From Strongylocentrotus purpuratus (Eukaryota > Echinodermata > Echinoidea > Camarodonta > Strongylocentrotidae), in contig NW_022145606.1 of assembly GCF_000002235.5 (NCBI RefSeq), positions 44,592,692 through 44,656,691 of the forward strand: a stretch of 64,000 nucleotides of DNA, in the 5' to 3' direction. Position numbers and translations under genes: made by a program. A model generated the notes under the pieces. The model did no database searches and was not told the origin of the DNA. It was given only the letters and a program-made list of their open reading frames with translations. Shown here piece after piece: positions 1 through 10,100 of this stretch; within the stretch, counting starts at the first letter, position 1, and the number at the start of each line of letters is the position of its first letter.

Positions 1-931
1 CAATCAATCAATCAAATCAATTAACTATTTAATTACTTAAAGGAAACCTAAACCCAAAAAATAAGTGTAGGTATTCTGAAAAATGAGATGTATTCCTGCC
101 CTTTGATGTACAATATTCCTTACGAAAATGTACAAGATATATATAAATAAAGATATTCCTGGCATGATGTGATGCCTGTCACTGTCAGCATGACATGGGC
201 GCAGCCATTTTTTTAAACATGTGACGTATCTGTTGAAGTTGTACATGTATCATGCACCAAGCTTTATTTGGAAAGAATTTTTAAATCAATAACAAAATTA
301 CCTTTACTTTTCAATGAAAAAAAAATAACAACTGAGATGATAGAAATTATATTAGGTGAAAAATAAATAACAGGGGCACAATTGTAACAAATTCATTTAT
401 AAATACTACACTATAGCAGTTGAAAAATATATTTCATTTATGAGAAACCTTCAACCCAGAAGAGCACTAACTAATTTATGCAATTTGCGTTCTGGCAATT
501 ATAGTACAAAGGAAAATAGCAGGTGAATGAAATGCTTCTTCACCACACACATCTGGGAAAGAAGCATCCATAAATTTGAATACATTTACTTGATAAACGA
601 CTTGGCATAGTACGTCACATTATCAAGAAAATGGCGATGCCCATGTCGTGCTGAGAAACTGTACTTTATTTTTGCTTTATACGTCTCTCATACACTTTGG
701 TGGGGAATCTTGTAGATGTATGGGTAATAACATAATAAATCTCTCATAATAAGTACAGTTATTACTTGGGGTTCGGTTTCCTTTAATCAATGAATAAATG
801 AATGAATGAAAAAAAAAAAATTAGTTAAGCAATGAATAAATGAATCAATCAATCAACCAATCAATTGATTAAAAAAATTGAAAAATCAATAATTACTATG
901 TCAGTATAACAAAGAGCATAGGGGAACTTAC
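1..931. other. TRPM intron 4 (partial), AT-rich with dispersed repeat
   Basis: No coding exon is seen. (CAAT)n-type simple sequence lies at 1-25 and 842-872. About 465-620 is a dispersed repeat (AGGTGAAT..AATGCTTCTTC.. to TTGATAAACGACT) that recurs diverged at about 29085-29175. Confidence 0.55.
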
Positions 932-1112
932 CTGTGCTGGTAGCGGCTTTGATAAGTCCTTTACGAAAGACATCTTTGAGTCTGCGATTGAGGGGAAAGT
1001 TTTGTGCCCCTCCAGTCACTGAGATGAGGAGTTTAGGGTTGGTTAGATTCCAAACATCTCGAAAGAGTGAGAGAAGCATGAGTGGATTGGTTTCATAATC
1101 CACTCTTATGAA
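932..1112 (-). CDS. TRPM: TRPM coding exon 4
   Basis: This exon is 181 bp; the acceptor is TTCTTCCCAG and the donor GTAAGT, phase 0 in and phase 1 out. It encodes FIRVDYETNP, NPKLLISVTGGAQNF and FRKGLIKAATST, the best conserved part of the gene in this window. The next expected piece (a W..TGG motif) is not seen between 1 and 931, so it must lie off the left edge. Confidence 0.92.
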
Positions 1113-4100
1113 CTGGGAAGAAAAACACAAGTAACCAATCACAAGATGCTATAAACCTAATGTAACAATTTTTGTCAAACAACAATAACTTGTCTATACA
1201 GAAAAATGAATAGTCATAATTTATATAAATAACACTCTGTATTCATTTGTATGTTTTGTCTATTATTTTCATATGAATTATAAATCAAATAATCTTAGTC
1301 TCTTCCTTAAAATCCTGACAAGAGAATTTAGGGGTAGCATAGGAGGAATTGTTGTCTGAATCCAGACTATCAAGAAGGACTAGATTGGGGATGGTTTCAT
1401 AAGTCTATTTTCACCTTTCAGACTTCATCAAACCATGGACCAAACACAGTAGTACCATGGGGGGGGGGGGGACTCACTCTGTGTAACATGATGGATATCA
1501 AGATTCCTATCACCTTATTTACAGGTCATCCATTAAACAAAAGTGAAAACAAACAAAAAAACAAATAACAAGGCAAATAGCCACCTCAAAAAGAAAGCAA
1601 TCAAAACAAAAAACAAATACTAGAAATACCTTCTTGGCATTCTGTCCGACAGCCCCTACCAAAGCTCCTGTGAACTCTATCTCTCCATAGGCATTGGTGG
1701 GAATGGTATGGGTGTGGGTTTCTGCTTTCCATTTGGCACTCGGGTCTGGGTTCTCCAAAAATCTCGCTTCATGTTTAGTCTTCCTCTTTTTGCACTGGCA
1801 CCTGGGGTCCTCATCTCTCCTAAAATTGATAAAACAACCACTTTAAAGACACTGAATTCTCTCACTCTCTCTGTCTCTCTCTTATTCTTCTCTGCCTGAC
1901 TCTCTCTCTCTCTCTCTCTATCTCTCTTACTCATCTCTCTCTCTCATTCTCTGTCTCTCTTTCTCATATCTTGTCTTTATACATGTATATCTCTTTAATT
2001 TCTTGTTCTACACTGTATATCCCCTTTTGTACCACCCCCCCCCCCCTCCCCCATATCGCTGTCCACTTTTCTCTCTATTGTCTACCTCTGTTTCCTTTAT
2101 ATTCACACAATCACGTTAATATACGAGGCCGCCATCCATCTCCAGCCTAACCGCTCACGATGGTGGTCTCCTGCGTTCCAAATTACCTCTCTAATTTATT
2201 AAAAATATTTCTTATGTTATTGTATGCTTCGTATACCTGTTTATCGAATGATATAATTGTACATGATTTTTCATTCAATTACTTTTGTAAATATTGTATT
2301 CATTGTATTTGTTATTGTTCGAAATTTTGTACTTTGACTTTGAATTTGTATATTTTTGAACGCAGAAATAAAATCAATCAAACAAAATATGCTTACAATT
2401 TGTATCTTTCTCTTTTCTGTTTTCACCTCTTTCTTCCTCTAATACCCCATTCACAGTGGCCTCAAACACCGCGACAGCAGCGGGACTGTCCCGCTGCTGT
2501 CGCGGTGTTGTCTTCAGTGTGAAGGCTCGGACCCGTTATAAACTATCGCGGGATAACACCGCCTCGCGATAACGCCGCGACAAACTATCGCTAGGTTCGC
2601 CTAGCTACAGCAGCGGGACAGTCCCGCTGCTGTCGCGGTGTTTACTCAGTGTGAAGGCTCTCCGCTATAACACCGCGACAAACACGTGTGATTTGTTTAC
2701 TTACCTATCACTGACCTCTTTTCTCCAGCAATGGGGAACATAAAGTGAAATAGAAATAAAGTAACCAGTGGATTCAAATTGATTTTATTATTATGTAGAT
2801 ATTATAATTATCCAAATAAAAATATTTCACACTTCAAAAAATTAAAATATTCTGACTGGAAGCAATAAAAATGCTAGTTTTTTAAAAAGTAATATGATCG
2901 AGGATACATATCGGGGTCACTCGCGGGTCATGAGCCATGCATACACGTGTTTGTTACGGAGGTAATAAAAATCACCCGCTGCAGCGTGAATGGGTACATG
3001 ATATTTATCCCGCTGCTGCAGCGGGATAACTTTTCTACTGTGAATGCATTTGTAGCGGTGTTATGGCGGTGTCGCCGCTCCGCTACAACGCCGCTACAAA
3101 TTTCAAAACCACTGTGAATGGGGTATAAGTAACTATCAGTCCAGATTCTGTCCGTTTTTATATACTTGATATTCTTCAATCACACGCATCCAACACAGAG
3201 CGCAGTATCTCCACTCATTGCGCGATCCCCCAAATACAACCATCCAAAAGAACAGAATAGGGACTTTTAGAATGACTGGACGAGAACATGACGAACGCCG
3301 ACTGATCATGCGTGTCAACGTACTTACTGCCCATGTTGACTTCAATTACAAATCTTTTAGAATGCACTCGACGATATACATGCATGCAGGAAGTAACACT
3401 ATGAACATCGATCACGGACAAAGAAAGAGGAAAAAATATACAGTTCCTCATTCTACCCTCAACAAAAGAACATCCCTTCACTGCTATTATGTAAAAATGT
3501 GTAGAACAGGTGAATATGCATGTGACACCTGTTCTACACATTTTTACATAATAGCAGGGAAGGGATGTTCCTTTTTTCTACCTGAGGAACTGTATATTTT
3601 ATGTGCACGCGGCATACTAGTACCTTGAGCATGTAAAGGCACTATATAAATACCAATATGTATGTTGTACTACATTTAGGAAAATCAAGGTTGACGCATT
3701 CTCGATCGCCGACTGAGACGGCGAACCGCATGCGCAGTGCCTTAAAATGACGTCACACGTTGCAGTCAAAGCTGTCGACGTGCAAATCTAAAAGTCCCTA
3801 ATGAGAGGCAAGGACTACTGTCACCAGTTCCGTGTTGAGGGCGTGTTGTTTTCTCAGCTGATTGGACTAAATAACGCTTTGCCCCCCCCCCCCTCCCCCT
3901 CTCCCTCTCTTTCTTTCTCTCTTTCTCTCTCTCTCTTCCCCTGAACATTCAAGGTATATTCACATTCATTTTTTCTTAATTACATGTACATATCACGAAC
4001 AGCAAGAAGAAAGAAAAATAAAAAAAATCTGGGAAACTTTTACTTACTTTCTATCCTTGGGATCAGGTGGTGCCGGAGTGAAGCGAGTACACTCTCTCAT

Positions 4101-7100
4101 AAGAATATTCTCTCGGATCCATGATCGATAATTAGTCTGTACATTTAAAGAATAGATAACAATAAGTTAAGTTGAAGTATAAAGACCTACACCAGAAGCA
4201 CATACTTTCTTGATAAAACAAAACAAAATCAATTTGAATGATCTGGCATTTAAACAATCATTTAGAAAGTGAAACTTACCTTAAAGATATAAACTCTAGT
4301 TCTGGTAAAAAAAAAAAATTAATCCCACAGAATCAAACGAAACTTACACTGAATGTTCAAGATTACAAATAAATGACATGTGCCAAACAATTTTGGAAGA
4401 AAATGTGTACTGGCTGAGTAATGAGCATAGAAAGACAAGGAAATCAAGGTAGTACTAGCCCCCGACACCATTTGTGTTGTCCCATATATAGCTTTCTGTG
4501 TACAGTGCTTGTTACTTTACCAAGACTAGGCCAAACTTATTATGATTTTGATGACTCCAGAACCTTGCAGTGCACACCAATACTTGCATGCTACATGATC
4601 AACTGTTTCTGATCCATTCCACACCTTTTCTTTCACAATGCAATCGCATTACCAGAACTCACCTTTATCTTTAAAGCTAAAGACCAGTTATGGTTATGCG
4701 ATTGCATTGTGAAAGAAACGTTGTGGAATGGATCAGAAAAGGTTGATCATCTAGCATATAAGTATTGGTGTGTACTGCAAGGTTCTGGAATCATCAAAAT
4801 GATAAGAAACTTGGCCCATTCTTCGTAAAGTTACAAGCACTGTTCACAGAAAGATGGCAAGTCACGAATTGGCGTGGGGTTCCAGGAGGCGGAGCCCCAG
4901 GAAGCTTAGGGGGTTTGAGGCAATAAATTACGGTCAGATGAGCATATTTTGATACCTTATTTGTGACACTGGCAGGACACAAAATGTGTGGGGTCCAAGG
5001 GTCGGAAACCACAGAAGCTCAGGGGTTTTATACATTAAATTACGGTCAGATGAGCATATTTTGTATACCTTACTACTTGTGACACTGGCAGGTCACTAAT
5101 TGGCATGGGGTCCACGGGGTGGAGCCCCCAGAAGCTAAGGGGTTTTAGGCATTTTATAACGGTCAGACAAGCATGCAGGGGCCACCTTAGGCCCCTGGCG
5201 GGTTCGAGGGGGCGGAGCCCCGGAAGATCAGGGGTCTTAGGCATTTAATTACGGTAAGATGAACATATTTTGATACCTTATTTGTGACACTGGCGGAGAC
5301 CCCAGAAGCTCAGGGGTTTTAAGTATTGAATTACCGTCAGATGAGCATCCAGGTGCCCGCCTTAGGGCCCTACCCAATAAACAAAATCACGTGAAAATCA
5401 CGTCAATATCAAGGTATCGACTTGAGGAGAGTTACGTTCTTCAAACACCGGACATTTACGTAAATGTGTTAATACGTTTTTTGCATTAGGTAACTTAAAA
5501 CACACGTACACTAAATCACGCAATTGTCACTGCAATATCACCATTATAATAACGTGATTATCCCTACCTTGGAGACCATGGTTTGTAAACCTAATACTCC
5601 CGTGTTTGTTTGGTTATGAAATTACATCTTCATACACGAAATTATCGTGTCACAGAAACACGTGAAGCGTTAGTGATAGTTTTAGTCAAAATATCTGCGT
5701 GAAATTCACGTGAATATTACGAGGCTGACTTGAGATGAATCATGTTCTTCATTCACGTGAAAATTACGTCGAAGAGGAAGTATGTTACTGTAACCCGCGT
5801 TCAACCCAATAATTACGCAAATGTTACACAATAAATGAACCAAAATATTGACGTTCTCATCCCGTTTCTGAACATCGTGTCTTGGATCTTCCATAATTAC
5901 GTCAAGGCGCGCCGGAAGCAGTTTGGGATTAGAGGGGGTTGGGTGGGGGGGGGGGGGGGGTTGCAAACATCCCAGAAGAGAAAGCTAGTTGCAACTGGTC
6001 CAGTTGATGAACCATTTAATGCCAACTGGTAACCCTGGAAATTGAAATAATGATCCAGTTGATCCAGGCCAGTTATAATTCAACTGGTCTAGCTGAGCCA
6101 TTAGAACCATTTGGTAAAACTTCCAACCAGTTGAACAGCAACAATACTTCAATACTGGTACGTCTGTATTTCCAATGTAAGGGCATTGGTAATAAGTAGA
6201 CTTACATAATTGAATTAATCGAAAAAAACTCGTATACTTGTACTTTATTGAAATTATTTTAGTTCACAGTTAATGTTTCCCTTATTCATGTTTAACTATT
6301 TATACGAAGTAGCGAAATGTCCTAATAACTGGTAATTTATATTTGTAGTATTTTCGAAATGAATTGCATATAACTAAATCATCAGTAATTAAGAAATATG
6401 TTGTAAATTCAGATAAATTGTTTAAAAAACATAGATCTGCACGCACCCCATATTCAATATGCAAATGAATTGGTGTCAGCTGGGTCAACTCGAAATATGC
6501 CAACGCTCAGTCATTAAATGGTGCAACTGGAAATATGCACACTCCAGTTATCAACTGGTGCAATGAAAATATGCCAACAGTCAGTTATCAACTGGTGAAC
6601 ATAGAAATATGCCAACAGTCACGGGATTATCACCACAGAACTTAAATGGTAACTGTGAAACCATCAAGACACCCAAGAATAACTCATTTTCACACATGTA
6701 TGGAAAACACGGAATACCCAGCTTATATTAATAATCCGTTTGAGTCACGCGATCATCACCGCGGAACTGCTGGCAACTTTGACTACGATTTAAATAGGTG
6801 TTTTAAGACACCTAATCATGACTTATTTTTCACACCTAAAAGTCACGTATGCCCAGCTTATATTAATAATCCGTTTGAGTCACGAGATCATCTCCGCGGA
6901 ACTTATGGCAACTTTGACTTCCATTTAAATAGGTGTTTTAATACACCTAATAATGACTAATTTTTCACACCTAAATATCACGGATTCACAGCTTAGATTA
7001 GTAATCAGTTTTAACTACGTGATCATCACCAAGAAAGTTATGGTAACTTTGGAACTATTTAAAAAGGTGTTTTAAAACACTTAATAATTACTAATTTTCA

Positions 7101-10100
7101 CACCTACATATCACGTTTTCACAGCTTAGATTAGTAATCAGCTTGATCCACGTGATCATAACCAAGAAATTTATGGTAACTTTGAAACCTTTTAAAGAGG
7201 TGTGTAAGACACCTCAGAATTACTAGTTGAATATAACCAGAGATTCACGGACAGAACAATAAGACGATTAACCGGTGTAAGTAACGTGATTATTACCATC
7301 AACCTTGGATAACCTGTGAAACCAATCAATAAAGGTGCTTACAAGACCAAATAATTACGTATTTATCGCCACCATCGGTTAACTGACAAAAAACTCGTTG
7401 CTTGGTCAAGTGGTTATTTGGTCATAAACACTTGATTTACAGAGGTAAGTGGAATCACGTTGCTCCAGTCGCGTGATAAACTGGTGGTTTTTAGGTTAGA
7501 TGAAACGTGAACAGGAGTACATTTTTTGTTTAAATGAAGGCACGTGTCGATAACGTTTAAATCTAGTTCAAAAGGCACTATACTTTAAAATCACTTAAAA
7601 TACACTCCCAAAAGAGGTTACTTTTTGGTGTTCTGTTTATTGGGTAGGTGAAATCCAGGGGGCGGAGCCCCCGGAAGCTCATGGGTTTTCTGCATTTATT
7701 CACGGTCAGATGGGCAATTTTTGACACCTCATTATTTTGTGAGAAAGGCAGGTTACTATTCTTTCTTTCTTTCTTTAGGAATTTGCCATTTTCCAACTTA
7801 CGCATAAAAAAGTATAATTTACTAAAGATTGAGGAAAAATTTCGGAAAATTATGTCATTTCAGCAACATTTTTAAATCATCGGCATCGAATTAGAAATAA
7901 ACCACGTTTGAATTATATTTGGGGCATCTGTCTCCCCCAGGCCCCTCCCCCATCAGTAAGCCAGTGCCCCCTTCCCCGATCTATACCTTTTTGGCGGGAA
8001 AAATCGCAACTGATCCCCCTACCTTTCTTCTTTCTCTTTTTTCTTTCCCTTTCTCTCCTCTTTTCCTTTCCCTTCCCTTCCTTCTCTCTGTTGTAAGTTT
8101 AATGGGGGGGCAAGGGCTTTGGCCCCACCCTCCGTCCGATCCACACGTTTTTGGCAGGATTAATCGCAACTGTTCCCCCTTCTTTTCACCCTTTTTTTTT
8201 CTTCTTCCTGTTTTGTTCCCTTTTAGCTCTCCTCTTTCCCTTTCCCTTCCTTCCCCCTTTTTTGGGCGGGGTTGATATTGACGTGATTTTGTTTATTGGG
8301 CTGTATGTGTTATAACTAGTTATATAAAGAACATGATTCTTTAATAAATAAAAGTTCATTCTCACTTTTGAGCATTAAAATAAATATTTCTCCCTTTAGA
8401 AGGTAGGCGAGAGATTTGTCAGGCTGAAAACGCACCGGTTCCGTTCAAAGTAAATATGGTGAATAATAGTGGTTGAAATCCTTGGAAGGTGATTTCTTTT
8501 CAATCTGAACATAAGATGTGAAGTGTGAAATTTAGTACGTAGTAGGGCTTGCATGTACAATTCTCTGTGAATTGTATAAACTCCACAAAGTGAAAATCAG
8601 AAAAGAACTGTTACAAGTACACATAACTTTGAATAAAAGGGTGCATTAATTGTTTGAGTTTTTGTTTGTTGATTTTGGTTTTAATGCAATTTTAGTATAG
8701 TTAGATCCCTGTTATTTGTGGAAGACAATTCAAGACATCCTTTGATTCTTGTTCACAATCCTTCTTTCCTTATAAGTATTTATAGGGACATCTTAATTTG
8801 CAATTTAGGCATCCCTTTTTTTCAAATCCTGGTTGAAACAGTGGTTTGGTATAAGTCGTAAATGTACCTGTATTAAGGTAAGTTGTGGAGGTGGGACCAC
8901 AGGGTGGAGGGGGAGAGGGAGTCATCCATTCATGTACACATTTAATTTAGGATAACTTTTGCCTTGTGCCTATTTTAAGCAGGTTGAGGGGCAACGGTGG
9001 GTTGTTGTCACAGTCAGGCGCGTATCCAGGGGGGGCAGCGTGCCCTGCCCCCCCCCCCCCCCCGCAAAAAAAAGAGAGAGAGAGAGAGAAAGAGAGAAGG
9101 GAAAGAGGAGAGAAAGGGAAAGAAAGAAGAGGAAGAAAAAAAGAAAAAAGAAAAAAGGGGGAAAAGAAGGAGATCGGGGGGGGAACGAAAGGGCCTGGCT
9201 TCCCAGGTGTTAAAAATAAGAGAGAAGGAAGGAAAAGGGAAAGAAAAAAGAAAAAAGGAAAAGAGGAGACAAAAAGGGAAGGAAAAAAGAGAAAGAACAA
9301 ATTAATTGGTGTCAGCTGGTTCAACTGGAAATATGCCAACAGTCAGTCATCGACTGGTGCAACTGGAAATATGCACACAGACTAGCTATCAACTGGTGCA
9401 ATGAAAATGTGCCAACAGTCACGGGATTATCACCACGGAACTTAAATGGTAACTGTGAAACCATCAAGACACCCAAGAATAACTCATTGTTCACACCTAA
9501 ATATCACGAATTCACAGCTTAGATTAGTAAACAGTTTTAGCCACGTGATCATCACCAAGAAAGTTATGGTAACTTTGAAACCATTTAAAAGGGTGTTTTC
9601 AGACACCTAAGAATTACTAATTTTTCACTCCTGGAAATCATGGATGCCAAGCTTATATTAATAATCCGTTTGAGTCACAAGATCATCACCGCGGAACCTA
9701 TGGCAACTTTGACTACCATTTAAAAAGGTGTTTTAAGACACCTAATAATAATAACTAATTTTTCACACCTAAATATCACGGATTCACAGCTTAGATTAGT
9801 AATCAGTTTTAGCTACGTGATCATCACCAAGAAAGTTAAGGTAACTTTGAAACCATTTAAAAAGGTGTTTTAAGACACCTAATAATGACTAATTTTTCAC
9901 ACCTAAAAATCACGGATGCCCAGCTTAGATAAATAATCAGCTTGAGCCACGTGATCATCACCAAGAAAGTTATGGTAACTTTGAAACCATTCAAAAGAGG
10001 TGTGTAAGACACCTAAAAATTACTAATTTAATACAACCAGAGATTCACGGACAGAACAATAAGAGGATTAGCCGGTGTAAGTAACGTGATTATTACCATC

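Larger units (their letters stand above)
5373..7644. mobile_element. 2.27-kb non-autonomous DNA element X1 (TIR CCCAATAAAC, TA duplication)
   Basis: Ends CCCAATAAAC (5373-5382) and GTTTATTGGG (7635-7644) are flanked by TA (5371-5372, 7645-7646). The left flank (CCGCCTTAGGGCCC) and right flank (GGTGAAATCCAGGGGG) are joined without the element in a paralogous site read on the minus strand at about 30585-30615, which shows directly that the element is an insertion. The interior has CACGTGA-rich inverted motifs (5386-5780), a nested poly-G end at 5905-5960, and an array of about 135-bp units (6640-7215). There is no transposase. A second, interrupted copy is at 9300-11425. Confidence 0.85.

Noticed and set aside
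8265..8300. Right end of a larger element paired with 5373-5392
   Set aside because: The 20-bp complement is real, but the empty site shows X ends at 7644; 8265-8300 is an inverted fragment of another X left end.
8959..9385. Overlapping Lys/Arg/Glu frames in all plus frames
   Set aside because: All three frames are open because the DNA is only A and G.
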